A stretch of DNA of 64,000 nt from HGM11416 sp034104345 (GCA_034104345.1 JAXEDY010000015.1:1-64000); one strand, 5' to 3'; counted from the first letter of the stretch, positions 52,748 through 61,748 are shown. The notes: a model not told the origin generated them from the letters alone. Translations and numbers: made by a program.

Positions 52748-52862
52748 ATTTTATGATTATTGTATAATAAAAAAAGGGCGATTCGTGAATCGCCCCTACT
52801 ATTATATATTTTATGATTATTGTATAATAAAAAAAAGGGCGATTCGTGAATCGCCCCTACTA
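52748..52862. repeat. 60-bp tandem duplication with 20-bp perfect palindrome
   Basis: ATTTTATGATTATTGTATAA followed by an A run and GGGCGATTCGTGAATCGCCC occurs twice (palindromes at 52776-52795 and 52837-52856). The copies differ by one A and a few bases at the end. The palindrome is a dispersed hairpin I recall in gut Firmicutes. Confidence 0.85.
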
Positions 52863-52984
52863 TATATATAAGAAAAGCTCATAAATATTGAGGTCTGTCG
52901 ATGACCGCTTCTACGATTAAAGATAACCGTTCATACGATAAAAATTATCGTTACAACAACACGGTTATTGCGAAATTTTAACGC

Positions 52985-53890
52985 TCAATCGCAAAAAACG
53001 TCTGAAAAGGTTTGAAGATTCGCGCGTTTTAAAACGGTTTTTATGGCGTTATCCGTAAACGACGGAAATAATTTTCCGAAGACGCTCATGGCGTGCGCGT
53101 CGGCGCCTACCACGATGCGTTTTTTTCTTTTAACAATGTGTTTTAACATTACGTCGGTCATTTTGTCGGGATTGCCGCAAACTTTTGCGATAAGCCTTTT
53201 TTCTTTTTCCGAAACTTCGGTCTGACTGCGGAATATCGAAGTAGCCGAAAAGCCGGGAAGTATAAGCCCGACGTATAAATCGGGACGTTCGAGTGCCAGC
53301 ACTTTCGTAAATGCGGCGATCGCGCTTTTCGAAGCGGTGTAAGCCGCCGTGCCGATAACGCACGCAAGTGCCGCCGAACTCGAAACGTTTATTATCGCGC
53401 CCTTAAATTTATCGTTAGTCTGCCTCGTTGTTTCGGTGCCGTCAATCAAGCCCATAAGGTGCTTTATCGAATAAACGCCCGCAAAAAAGTTGGTGGCAAA
53501 CGTGTTTTCAAGCATGCCGCTTTTTAGTTTTTGAAATTTGCAAAATGGCGGCAGAACGCCCGCGTTGTTAATTAAAACGTCGATGGTTTTTCCGTTTGAA
53601 AGCAGATCGGCTTTAAGATTCGCCCAATTCTGCTCGATACTTACGTCGAACGTTTTATATTCGAAACCGCCTTTGCCGTTCGTTCCGTCGAAACCGCCCG
53701 ATAAAAGTTCGTTTTTAATGGCTAAAAGTTTGCTTTCGGTGCGCCCGACGCCTAAAACGTTGCAGTTATAGCGTTTTACAAGTTTTTCCGCTAAAAGTTT
53801 GCCGAACCCCGAACCCGCTCCTGTTATAAGCACGTTTTTGCCGTAAATCCACGCTTTTTTATATTTTTTGTTTAGTTTTAACCTATTCAT
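52985..53890 (-). CDS. Short-chain dehydrogenase/reductase
   Basis: The 301-residue SDR enzyme has the cofactor loop NVLITGAGSGFGKLLAEKL at residues 19-37. NNAG is in DVLINNAGVLPP, the catalytic Ser is in INVSSSAALA, and YTASKS supplies the catalytic Tyr and Lys. GLILPGFSATSIF follows. The substrate is unknown; hydrophobic-substrate reductases have similar C-termini. The gene is divergent from pstS, and its start is about 50 bp from the Pho-box-like array. Confidence 0.88.
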   Translation of the reverse strand: MNRLKLNKKYKKAWIYGKNVLITGAGSGFGKLLAEKLVKRYNCNVLGVGRTESKLLAIKNELLSGGFDGTNGKGGFEYKTFDVSIEQNWANLKADLLSNGKTIDVLINNAGVLPPFCKFQKLKSGMLENTFATNFFAGVYSIKHLMGLIDGTETTRQTNDKFKGAIINVSSSAALACVIGTAAYTASKSAIAAFTKVLALERPDLYVGLILPGFSATSIFRSQTEVSEKEKRLIAKVCGNPDKMTDVMLKHIVKRKKRIVVGADAHAMSVFGKLFPSFTDNAIKTVLKRANLQTFSDVFCD

Positions 53891-53941
53891 AATAATAAAA
53901 TTTTAACATATTTTTTATCATAATAAAAACGAATTTGCCGC

Positions 53942-53980
53942 TTTACTAAAACTTTACATAAAATTTATCATATTTGTAAT
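53942..53980 (+). promoter_or_regulatory. Pho-box-like direct-repeat array upstream of pstS
   Basis: Four hexamers, TTTACT (53942), TTTACA (53953), TTTATC (53964) and TGTAAT (53975), are spaced exactly 11 bp apart with 5-bp gaps. This matches the PhoP binding pattern known from Bacillus (TTNACA-type repeats with about 5-bp spacers). A TAGAAT -10 candidate at 54002-54007 follows with no good -35, as expected for an activator-dependent promoter. The PhoB-type regulator at 58733 is the likely binder (inference). Confidence 0.75.
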
Positions 53981-54064
53981 GCAAGGCGCGAAAAAAAGAG
54001 ATAGAATATAGGCGTAAAAAGAAAAAACAAGAACGTCAAAAATAAGTTCAAAGGAGTAAAAATT

Positions 54065-55039
54065 ATGAAAACAAGAAGATTAGGCAAAATGTTAAAAAAA
54101 ATGTTGGTAATCGCGCTCGGCGCAACTTTGACATTAGGCGCAAGCCTTGCGGCGGGTTGTCAAAGCGGGTTTAACGCAGAAAAAAACATAACCGTGGTTG
54201 CCCGCGATAACAACAGCGGCACGCGCGAAGCGTTCGATACCGTAGTTACCGCCGACGGCGTTAACTACCTTATGATGAAAGAAAACGGTCAAAAAGTTTT
54301 TTATACGACGGATAAGGCAAACTTCTACGAAAAAACGGGCGTTGCCCGCGCGGCGGTAAGTTCGGATCCGCAGGCGATCGGTTACATCTCGCTCGGCTCG
54401 GTCGACGACAGCATTAAAGTAGTTAAAGTAAACGGAGTTGCTCCGTCGAAAGAAACGGTTTTAGACGGAACCTATAAAATTCAGCGTCCGTTCGTTATTA
54501 TGACGAATAAATCGGTAACTCTTACGAAGAGAACCGCCGACTTCGTAAAATATCTGCACAGTTCGTCGGTTGAAGCCGATTGCGAAGCCGCTGGCGTTAT
54601 TTTCCTTAAAGATCCCGCAAAACGCGCAAACGAAGGCGAACCCGCTATCGAAGTAGGCGAAGCGTTCGTTAAAGACGATAGCCTTACGGATATGACCAAA
54701 ATAGTAGTTCGCGGTTCTACTTCGATGGAAGAAGTTATAACCAAAGCCGCTAAATCTTACGCCGATATTTACGGAGCAGATCCTTCGGCATTGTTCGACG
54801 TTCAACTTCAGGGGTCGTCGGTCGGCAGAAAAGCGGTCGAAGGCGACACTACGGGTAACGTAATAGGTCTTTCGTCGGCGGCGGTTAAAAACGACAAACT
54901 TAACAGTTTCAACGTTTGTCTCGACGCGGTAGCGGTTATCGTAAATAAACAAAACGAACTTATAAACGATTTGACTTTGGCAGACTTGTATAAGATATAC
55001 ACCGGAGCGATAACAAAGTTTTCGGGACTTAGCAAATAA
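54065..55039 (+). CDS. pstS: Phosphate-binding lipoprotein PstS, circularly permuted
   Basis: The 324-residue protein has a lipoprotein signal (residues 1-32, ending LAAGC). The order of the two PstS segments is reversed. Residues 40-165 contain what is usually the C-terminal part: VVARDNNSGTREAFD (phosphate loop, S51-R54), AIGYISLGSVDDSIKVVKVN and YKIQRPFVIMTN. Residues 210-324 contain what is usually the N-terminal part: IVVRGSTSMEEVITKAAKSY (217-220 GSTS), QGSSVGRKAVEG, LDAVAVIVNKQNEL and LADLYKIYTGAITKFSG at the very end. All phosphate-contacting loops are present, so it should bind phosphate. AAAGGAG precedes ATG 54065. Confidence 0.92.
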   Translation: MKTRRLGKMLKKMLVIALGATLTLGASLAAGCQSGFNAEKNITVVARDNNSGTREAFDTVVTADGVNYLMMKENGQKVFYTTDKANFYEKTGVARAAVSSDPQAIGYISLGSVDDSIKVVKVNGVAPSKETVLDGTYKIQRPFVIMTNKSVTLTKRTADFVKYLHSSSVEADCEAAGVIFLKDPAKRANEGEPAIEVGEAFVKDDSLTDMTKIVVRGSTSMEEVITKAAKSYADIYGADPSALFDVQLQGSSVGRKAVEGDTTGNVIGLSSAAVKNDKLNSFNVCLDAVAVIVNKQNELINDLTLADLYKIYTGAITKFSGLSK

Positions 55040-55177
55040 GTTCGGCAAATAAGTTTTGCAAACAGACTTTGCAAATAAGTTTTAAAAAACGGAAAACGCA
55101 ACGCCTTAAAGACGCAAAGCGGGTAAGAAGTCCGCTTTAATGCGCATAAATCGGCAGCGAAAAAAGAGATAATATCT

Positions 55178-57004
55178 ATGACTTCTGTAAAATTAAAAGA
55201 TAAAACAGGAAAAGCGGCGTTTGCCGCGGCGGCGACTATCTGCACGATAGCCGTTGCCGTGGTATTCGTTTTTCTTATTATAAAAAGCGTTCCGTCGCTT
55301 AATAAAATAGGTTTTTTCAACTTTTTGTTCGGCGATAAATGGATGCCCGACCGCGAAGCGTCTTTCGATAAACCGCTTTTGGGTTCTTACGGCATTTTCA
55401 AAATGATAGTCGGCACGTTTGCCGCTACGGTCGGCGCGCTTATATTCGGCGGAATAACGGGATATTTCGCCGCCGTTTTTCTGGCATTTTATTGCCCTAA
55501 AAAATTAAAAAAACCGCTGTTTTCGCTCGTAAACCTGCTTGCGGGCATACCTTCGGTCGTTTACGGATTTTTCGGAATAACTTTCTTACTTCCCGCTCTC
55601 GCGTTCATTGCCCCGAATAACGGCAGCGGGCTGCTTGCTACTTCGATAATTTTGGGGATCATGATACTTCCCACCGTAGTTTCGCTTTCGAAAACTTCGC
55701 TCGAAGCGGTGCCGCAAAGTTATTACGAAAATTCGCTCGCGCTCGGCGCAACCAAAGATAAAACGGTGTTCCGCGTGGTTTCGCCCGCCGCACGGTCGGG
55801 TATTACCGCTTCGCTTATTTTAGGCATAGGCAGGGCGCTCGGCGAAACTATGGCCGTGGTTATGGTGGCGGGCAACGCGGTTGCTTACCCGAACGGCTTA
55901 TTTTCGTCGTTCCGCGTGCTTACCGCCAACATCGTTCTCGAAATGGGGTATGCGGGCGAAGTGCAGGAAGGAGCTTTAATCGCAACGGGCGTAGTGCTTT
56001 TGCTGTTCGTTCTGCTCGTAAACCTTGCGCTTAACTTTGCAGGAACGCGTGCCGTTAAAAAATTAAGCGGAAAAACGAAACCCGAAACCAAGTTTACGCT
56101 GTTTAATTCGCGCTTTAAAAAATCGATAGGCGATGGGTTGGGCATGTTTTCGGATAAAATCCGCGCGTGCACAATAGGCAAATGCTTTTCGATAGCGGCA
56201 GGCGTTCTTGCGGTCGGCGCGCTGGTGTTGGTTTTAGGATTTATTTTTGTGAACGGGCTTCCCGAACTTATAAAACAGCCGTCGCTTATTTACGGCGCGT
56301 TTGAATTCGGCAGCGATAAAGTTACCGTTCTGCCCGCAATAATAACGACGCTCATATCGGTAGTGTTAAGCCTTTTAATTTCGCTTCCTATAGGCATTAT
56401 GACGGCGATTTTCTTAAACGAATACGCAAAAAAAACAAACTTTTTCGTAAAGGCGGTGCGCGCGGCGATAGACGTGTTAAGCGGCGTTCCGTCGATAGTT
56501 TACGGACTTTTCGGTATGGTAACGTTCGTGCCGTTGTTCGGCGGCGGAACGAGCATTCTGGCGGGCGTTTGCACCGTAAGCATAATGCTTTTGCCTGTTA
56601 TCGTCCGCTCGGTCGAAGAAAGCCTTAAATCGGTTCCGGATTCGCTGCGAGAAGGAAGCCTTGCGCTCGGCGCGGGAAAACTGCGCACCATATTCAAAGT
56701 GGTTCTGCCTTCGGCGCTCCCCGGCATAACTTCGGCGATAATACTCAGCATGGGCAGGGTGATAAGCGAATCGGCACCGTTTATTTACACAATGGGTTCG
56801 GTTATATGCGCAACGCCCAAATCGCTTACGGAAGGCGGCGCCACGCTCGCGGTTGCGCTTTATCAACTTTCGGGCGAAGGCTGGCACGTTAAAGAAGCGT
56901 ATGCCACCGCGGTTATTTTAATAGTTATAGTGCTTGCCTTAAACGTTACGGCAGAACTTATAACTTCTAAAATCAAACGCAATTTGTTCGGCGCAAAAAA
57001 TTAA
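55178..57004 (+). CDS. pstCA: Fused phosphate permease PstC-PstA
   Basis: The 608-residue membrane protein contains both permease subunits. Residues 1-290 are PstC-like: GIPSVVYGFFGI, LEAVPQSYYENSLALGATK and the EAA-type loop GIGRALGETMAVVMVAGN. A basic linker, about 290-340 (TRAVKKLSGKTKPETKFTLF), leads to the PstA-like half: GVPSIVYGLFGMVTFVPLF, LKSVPDSLREGSLALGAGK and MGRVISESAPFIYTMG. Each half has about six membrane helices and its own ATPase-contact loop. Normally two genes encode these; the fusion fixes their ratio. It follows pstS by 138 bp. Confidence 0.95.
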   Translation: MTSVKLKDKTGKAAFAAAATICTIAVAVVFVFLIIKSVPSLNKIGFFNFLFGDKWMPDREASFDKPLLGSYGIFKMIVGTFAATVGALIFGGITGYFAAVFLAFYCPKKLKKPLFSLVNLLAGIPSVVYGFFGITFLLPALAFIAPNNGSGLLATSIILGIMILPTVVSLSKTSLEAVPQSYYENSLALGATKDKTVFRVVSPAARSGITASLILGIGRALGETMAVVMVAGNAVAYPNGLFSSFRVLTANIVLEMGYAGEVQEGALIATGVVLLLFVLLVNLALNFAGTRAVKKLSGKTKPETKFTLFNSRFKKSIGDGLGMFSDKIRACTIGKCFSIAAGVLAVGALVLVLGFIFVNGLPELIKQPSLIYGAFEFGSDKVTVLPAIITTLISVVLSLLISLPIGIMTAIFLNEYAKKTNFFVKAVRAAIDVLSGVPSIVYGLFGMVTFVPLFGGGTSILAGVCTVSIMLLPVIVRSVEESLKSVPDSLREGSLALGAGKLRTIFKVVLPSALPGITSAIILSMGRVISESAPFIYTMGSVICATPKSLTEGGATLAVALYQLSGEGWHVKEAYATAVILIVIVLALNVTAELITSKIKRNLFGAKN

Positions 57005-57073
57005 ACGAGCGTAAAAAGCATTAAACAAAAACCAAGCGAAGACGTTTTAAAATAAAAGGCGGAAGATAAAATT

Positions 57074-57889
57074 ATGAATATAAAAGACAAAAAAGCGAAA
57101 GAAAAAATGCTGAACGATTTGGTAAGAAGCGGCGAATTTGCGGGCGACTTGTCCGTTAAAAACGCAAACCTTTGGTATAACGATTTTCAGGCGCTTAAAA
57201 ACGTGAACATCGAAATTCCCGAAAAAAAAGTTACCGCCTTTATCGGACCTTCGGGCTGCGGAAAATCTACTTTTTTAAAGTGCTTTAACCGCATGAACGA
57301 CCTTGTGGAAGGTTGCCGCATCGAAGGCGAGTTTAAAATAGGCGGCACCGATATTTACGGAAAAATCGACGTAAACGACCTTAGAAGAAGCGTCGGTATG
57401 GTATTTCAGAAGCCTAATCCTTTCCCCGCGAGCGTTTACGACAACGTTGCTTACGGACCGCGGACCGTAGGAATAAGAAAACGCGCCGAGCTCGACGAAA
57501 TAGTAGAAAAATCCTTGCGCGGCGCTTCGATGTGGGACGAACTTAAAGGCAGGCTCGATAAATCGGCTTTGGCCCTTTCGGGCGGACAACAGCAACGGCT
57601 TTGCATAGCGCGCGCTTTGGCGGCAAACCCGCACGTTCTGCTTATGGACGAACCCACTTCGGCGTTAGATCCCATATCCACGGGCAAAATCGAAGAACTT
57701 ATCGAAGAATTAAAAAAGAAAGTTACGATAATAATAGTAACGCACAACATGCAGCAGGCAACGCGAATTGCCGATAAAACGGCGTTCTTTTTACTCGGCG
57801 AACTTGTGGAATACGGCGATACCGAAAAGATTTTTACGTCGCCCGAAGACAAGCGCACCGAAAATTATATTACCGGCAGATTCGGTTGA
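57074..57889 (+). CDS. pstB: Phosphate ABC transporter ATPase
   Basis: The 271-residue protein drives phosphate uptake. Walker A is GPSGCGKST near residue 58, the Q-loop is in VGMVFQKPNPFPASVYDNVAYGP (a PstB hallmark), the signature is LSGGQQQRLCIARAL, and Walker B is LLMDEPTSALDP. It follows the fused permease gene by 69 bp. Confidence 0.97.
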   Translation: MNIKDKKAKEKMLNDLVRSGEFAGDLSVKNANLWYNDFQALKNVNIEIPEKKVTAFIGPSGCGKSTFLKCFNRMNDLVEGCRIEGEFKIGGTDIYGKIDVNDLRRSVGMVFQKPNPFPASVYDNVAYGPRTVGIRKRAELDEIVEKSLRGASMWDELKGRLDKSALALSGGQQQRLCIARALAANPHVLLMDEPTSALDPISTGKIEELIEELKKKVTIIIVTHNMQQATRIADKTAFFLLGELVEYGDTEKIFTSPEDKRTENYITGRFG

Positions 57890-58002
57890 TATAAAAAACG
57901 AGAGATAAAAGTCGCCTTTTCGGTAATTTGTGATGACGAATGAAATACCTGAATTAAAATAACTAAAAAAAATACTTGAAAAAAGGAGTGCGATATTATA
58001 TA

Positions 58003-58647
58003 ATGAGTATAAGAAACAAATACGAAAAAGAACTTGAAAGCGTTTTCAATAAACTTATAAAAATGTGTCATACCGTTGAAACGGCAATCGAAAAATCGAT
58101 AAACGCCCTTATAAACCGCGACTACAAACTTTCGCGCGAAATAATGGAAGAAGATAAAATCGTCGATCGGCAGGAACGCGAAATCGAGCAGGATTGTTTG
58201 AAAATTCTGCTTATGGAGCACCCCGTTGCGGGCGATTTCCGCGACGTTTCGGCGGCGCTTAAAATGATAACCGATTTAGAGCGCATAGGAGATCAGGCGG
58301 CGGATATTTCGGAACTTTCGCTTGCGTTCGGCGACCAGCCGTTTATTAAAAAGCCCGAACATATCGAACTTATGGCAAAACTCGTAATAAGCATGGTTAA
58401 AGACGGCGTTCACAGTTATATAAACCGCGACGAAAAAGCGGCAGCCGAACTCGATAAGCGCGACGATAAAGTAGACGAACTTTTCGAAACGGTTAAAAAA
58501 GAACTCGTGGGACTGATACGAAAAGATCCCGAAAACGCCGATCAGGCTATACTTTTTATGATGATCGCAAAGTATTTGGAACGCATAGGCGACCACGCCG
58601 TGAACATCGGCGAGTGGGCGGAATATGCCGCAACAGGCACGCGTTAA
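58003..58647 (+). CDS. phoU: Phosphate-signalling regulator PhoU
   Basis: From ATG 58003 the protein has 214 residues, with GGAG 15 bp upstream; a TTG at 57976 would add nine. Two three-helix PhoU repeats are seen, each with an E/D-x3-D metal pattern: RQEREIEQDCLKILLMEHPVAGDFR with LKMITDLERIGDQAADI, and MIAKYLERIGDHAVNIGEW. PhoU links the Pst transporter to the PhoR kinase and restrains the regulon when phosphate is plentiful. Confidence 0.95.
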   Translation: MSIRNKYEKELESVFNKLIKMCHTVETAIEKSINALINRDYKLSREIMEEDKIVDRQEREIEQDCLKILLMEHPVAGDFRDVSAALKMITDLERIGDQAADISELSLAFGDQPFIKKPEHIELMAKLVISMVKDGVHSYINRDEKAAAELDKRDDKVDELFETVKKELVGLIRKDPENADQAILFMMIAKYLERIGDHAVNIGEWAEYAATGTR

Positions 58648-58669
58648 ATGTTTTTTAAAAAAATGCCTA

Positions 58670-58700
58670 AAGTGGCGATAATCGACCTATAGCCTCACTT
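58670..58700. repeat. Palindromic element between phoU and phoB
   Basis: AAGTGGCGATAATCGACCTA, then TAGCCTCACTT, has the exact core and near-complementary arms. It lies inside the presumed operon and could reduce read-through to the regulator genes. Confidence 0.85.
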
Positions 58701-58732
58701 ATTAAAAAATCGAGGCAAAAAAAGGAGCATAA

Positions 58733-59440
58733 ATGAACACTGAAAACAAAAAATGGAACAAACTTATTTACGCTGTAGACGACGAACAATCGATACGCGA
58801 AGTTTATTCGTATGCTTTAACTTCGGCGGGTTTTAAGGTTGAATGTTTTTCGTGCGGAGAAGAGCTTTTCGACGCGCTGCGGGGTGTCGTTCCCGACCTT
58901 TTTATTCTTGATATAATGCTCGACGGGCTCGACGGCTACGCAATACTCGAAAGGCTTAAAAAATCGCCGAAAACCGCCGACGTTCCCGTTATAATGGTTT
59001 CGGCAAAAACCGACGAAATCGATAAAGTCCGCGGGCTTAATTTAGGCGCCGACGATTACATATCGAAGCCGTTCGGCGTTTTGGAACTTATAGCGCGGGT
59101 GAACGCAAAATTAAGAAGCGTACAAAAATCCGCCGAAAAACAGCGGATTTCTTACTGCGGAATAGTTATCGACGACGAAAAGCACGAAATAACCGTAAAT
59201 GGCGAAAAGTTAAGTTTAACCTTAAAACAATACGAACTTTTAAAACTTTTGGTAAAAAACGCCGAAAAAGTGCTTAAACGCGAAGATATTTTAGACGCCG
59301 TTTGGGGCGAAAATTACGGCGAAACGCGCACTCTCGACATTCACGTCGGCGATTTAAGAAAGTTTTTAAACGGCTCCGAAGCCGAAATCGTTACCGTTCG
59401 CGGAGTGGGTTACGTTCTGCGCGCCGCCGGTAAAGAATAA
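58733..59440 (+). CDS. PhoB/PhoP-type response regulator
   Basis: The 235-residue protein has a receiver domain: acidic pair in VDDEQSIREVYS, phospho-acceptor in DLFILDIMLDGLDGY, conserved Thr/Ser in VPVIMVSAKTDEIDKV, and Lys in YISKPFG. An OmpR-type winged helix follows (LSLTLKQYELLKLLVKNAEK, then LDIHVGDLRKFL). Position after phoU identifies it as the phosphate-starvation regulator. AAAGGAG precedes the ATG. Confidence 0.94.
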   Translation: MNTENKKWNKLIYAVDDEQSIREVYSYALTSAGFKVECFSCGEELFDALRGVVPDLFILDIMLDGLDGYAILERLKKSPKTADVPVIMVSAKTDEIDKVRGLNLGADDYISKPFGVLELIARVNAKLRSVQKSAEKQRISYCGIVIDDEKHEITVNGEKLSLTLKQYELLKLLVKNAEKVLKREDILDAVWGENYGETRTLDIHVGDLRKFLNGSEAEIVTVRGVGYVLRAAGKE

Positions 59441-59466
59441 ACGCATAAATAAAAAAGTAAAAAATT

Positions 59467-61140
59467 ATGAGAAAAAGAATCGTATTATTCAATTTTATAA
59501 TAGTAACGCTGTCGCTGTCGGGGCTGTTTTTGTTCGGAATAAGCGTGAACAAAGACGCGCATTATAAAGAAGCCGAAGAACGAATTATCGAAATAACCGA
59601 AGTTTACACGGCAAATTATAACGAAAACATAGCGAAAACCGCGCCGAGAGGCGTGCGCGTAACCGTAATATCCGCGGGCGGCGAAGTTATTTCAGACAGC
59701 GCGGGAAATGCCGATAAATTAGAAAATCACGCTCAACGCGAAGAAGTTATCGCGGCTTATCAAAACTCGCCGAAAATTACTGTGCGTTACAGTTCGACGC
59801 TCGGCAAAGACATGGTTTATTACGCAAAAAAGGCGATAACAAACGCCGAAACGGGCGATTTCGTTATCGTTCGAACGGCAATCGCGGTCGAAAGCGTAAA
59901 CGAATACGTTTTAAAAACCGCGGCAACTTCGTTTTATATTTTGCTTGCGGCGCTGTTTTTATCGCTTGTGGCAAGTTTTTTTGCCGCCGACGGGCTTATA
60001 AAACCGCTTAAAGAAGTAAGCAAAAACTTAAAAGCGGTAAACGACGGCACCTATAAAAGCGTTACCTTGGTAAAAGGAGACGAAGAAGTTAACGCCGTTT
60101 TAGCTGAAATCAACGAACTTTCGGAAAAACTTTTAACGAGTATCAACGTCGCCAAAGAAAACGAATCGCGGCTCGATTACATTATTAACAACGTTTTAGA
60201 CGGGATTATCGTTTTAAACGAAAGCGGAAACATCGAAATCGCAAACAAAAACGCCGCGCAGATTTTTAACGTTGACACGCCGCGGGGCAAAAATTACGAA
60301 GTTTTAACCGAAAACGCGTTGTTCAATCGAAAAATCGGCGAATATTTGGGCGGCGGCGAAAAACCCGCGCCTTTCGAACTCGAATCAGACGGCGAAAAAG
60401 TTTTTTATACTTCGATAAATCGGCTTGAAAACGGGTTTACGATTATAGTTTTATCCGATATAACGGCGGTTAAAAACGCCGAAAAGGCGCGAGGAGAATT
60501 CTTTGCCAACGCCGGGCACGAACTTAAAACGCCGCTTACCGCAATTAAGGGCTTTAACGATATGATAGGGCTTTCGGCAGACGGCGAAATCAAGGTTTTA
60601 TCGCAAAAAATAGATAAAGAAGTTACGCGAATAATAGGGCTTATTAACGACATGCTGTCGCTTTCGCGTTTAGACGACGAAAAACCCGACATAACCGAAG
60701 AAACCGACCTTGCTTTAATAAGCCGAAGCGTTAAAGAAAGCCTTGCTCCGCTTTGCGAAAAAAAGCAGGTTAACATCGAAATTAACGGCAATGCTACCGC
60801 AAAAATCGAAAAAGAACACGCCATCGAACTTATTAAAAATCTCGTTGAAAACGGGGTAAGGTATAACGACGACGGAGGGTATGTAAAGGTAAATATCGAA
60901 AAGCAAAAGGGCGGCGCGTTACTTGTGGTTTCGGATAACGGAATAGGCATCGAACCCGAACACGTCGGCAGGGTGTTCGAACGCTTTTACCGCGTTAACA
61001 AATCGCGCTCGCGCGAAACGGGCGGCACGGGGCTCGGTCTTGCCATCGTAAAACATATCTGCGCGCTTTACGGCGCCGAAATAAAACTCGAATCGAAACT
61101 CGGCGTAGGAACAAAAGTAAGCGTGTTTATACCCGATTAA
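59467..61140 (+). CDS. PhoR-type sensor histidine kinase
   Basis: The 557-residue protein has two membrane helices (about 8-26 and 156-176) around a 130-residue extracellular domain. A HAMP-like segment (GLIKPLKEVSKNLKAVNDG), a PAS domain (YIINNVLDGIIVLNESGNIEI) and the kinase core follow. The core has phospho-acceptor His in NAGHELKTPLTAI, N-box LIKNLVENGVRYND, and G-boxes VSDNGIGIEP and GGTGLGLAIVKHI. It follows the regulator gene by 26 bp and probably phosphorylates it under low phosphate. Confidence 0.95.
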   Translation: MRKRIVLFNFIIVTLSLSGLFLFGISVNKDAHYKEAEERIIEITEVYTANYNENIAKTAPRGVRVTVISAGGEVISDSAGNADKLENHAQREEVIAAYQNSPKITVRYSSTLGKDMVYYAKKAITNAETGDFVIVRTAIAVESVNEYVLKTAATSFYILLAALFLSLVASFFAADGLIKPLKEVSKNLKAVNDGTYKSVTLVKGDEEVNAVLAEINELSEKLLTSINVAKENESRLDYIINNVLDGIIVLNESGNIEIANKNAAQIFNVDTPRGKNYEVLTENALFNRKIGEYLGGGEKPAPFELESDGEKVFYTSINRLENGFTIIVLSDITAVKNAEKARGEFFANAGHELKTPLTAIKGFNDMIGLSADGEIKVLSQKIDKEVTRIIGLINDMLSLSRLDDEKPDITEETDLALISRSVKESLAPLCEKKQVNIEINGNATAKIEKEHAIELIKNLVENGVRYNDDGGYVKVNIEKQKGGALLVVSDNGIGIEPEHVGRVFERFYRVNKSRSRETGGTGLGLAIVKHICALYGAEIKLESKLGVGTKVSVFIPD

Positions 61141-61189
61141 AGATTGACAGGCTGTGCGGATAATTTAATAACCGTTTTATAATACGAGA

Positions 61190-61219
61190 AGAAGCAAATC
61201 GATTTTGCTTCTTTTTTTT
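61190..61219 (+). terminator. Rho-independent terminator of the pst-pho operon
   Basis: AGAAGCAAA and TTTGCTTCT pair around a short loop, followed by seven T residues, about 50 bp after the kinase stop codon. Confidence 0.92.
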
Positions 61220-61349
61220 ACGCTTTTTGCAAAAATTACAATCGATTTTTAACTTGTATTTTTAAAGTTTTGCAGAATTATGTTAATTGTGGTATATAAC
61301 ATGCCGGGATAGCGTTACCCTTAATAATAATTATAAAATATTGCCGATA

Positions 61350-61392
61350 AAAAAATAACGCAAATCAAACCTTATCGGTTCAATTTACGTTA
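61350..61392 (-). terminator. Rho-independent terminator of the tRNA-Arg gene
   Basis: On the minus strand AACGTAAATTGAACC and GGTTTGATTTGCGTT form a long imperfect stem followed by T7 (plus-strand A run at 61350-61356). Confidence 0.85.
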
Positions 61393-61396
61393 TCTG

Positions 61397-61473
61397 TGGC
61401 GCGCCATAAGGAACTCGAATCCCTAACCTTTGGTTCCGTAGACCAACGCTCTATCCAATTGAGCTAATGGCGC
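61397..61473 (-). tRNA. tRNA-Arg (anticodon ACG)
   Basis: On the minus strand the acceptor arms GCGCCAT and ATGGCGC, D stem GCTC/GAGC, anticodon stem TTGGT/ACCAA with loop CTACGGA, and T loop TTCGAGT fit the cloverleaf. ACG reads CGN arginine codons after conversion of A34 to inosine. CCA is encoded. About 70 nt of leader and a good promoter lie upstream. Confidence 0.96.
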
Positions 61474-61547
61474 ATATTGCACGGAAAGTTGCGCTTCGCC
61501 CCTCTAAATTGAGTTCGGCGCACCCCTTCTCCGTTGCAAGCCTATAT

Positions 61548-61576
61548 AGTATATAATAATTTAACGCGTTTGTCAA
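61548..61576 (-). promoter_or_regulatory. Promoter of the tRNA-Arg gene
   Basis: On the minus strand TTGACA (61576-61571) and TATACT (61553-61548) are 17 bp apart. Confidence 0.85.
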
Positions 61577-61691
61577 ATATTTAATTTAAAATAAACAAAC
61601 TTTTTATCATTTTTTTATTCGTTTTAAAAAAGTTTTAAATAATTAAAAAAATTACGTCTTAAAATCATTAAAAATAAAAATATTTAATTAT

Positions 61692-61732
61692 AAAATTAAA
61701 AAAGTTAAAAACAAAATTAAAAAAGTTAAAAA
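61692..61732. repeat. Two 21-bp AT-rich tandem repeats upstream of the DUF2089 promoter
   Basis: AAAATTAAAAAAGTTAAAAA plus one base is repeated twice, ending 17 bp before the -35. A-tract repeats in this position can act as an UP element; the rest of 61561-61748 is AT-rich without other features. Confidence 0.6.
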
Positions 61733-61748
61733 TCTATGTAAAAATTGT

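Noticed and set aside
52748..52862. CRISPR-like tandem palindromes
   Set aside because: Only two units with no variable spacer, and no cas genes in the window.
61144..61183. TTGACA and TATAAT just after the sensor kinase gene
   Set aside because: The spacer is 28 bp and a terminator follows immediately, so it cannot be a normal promoter.
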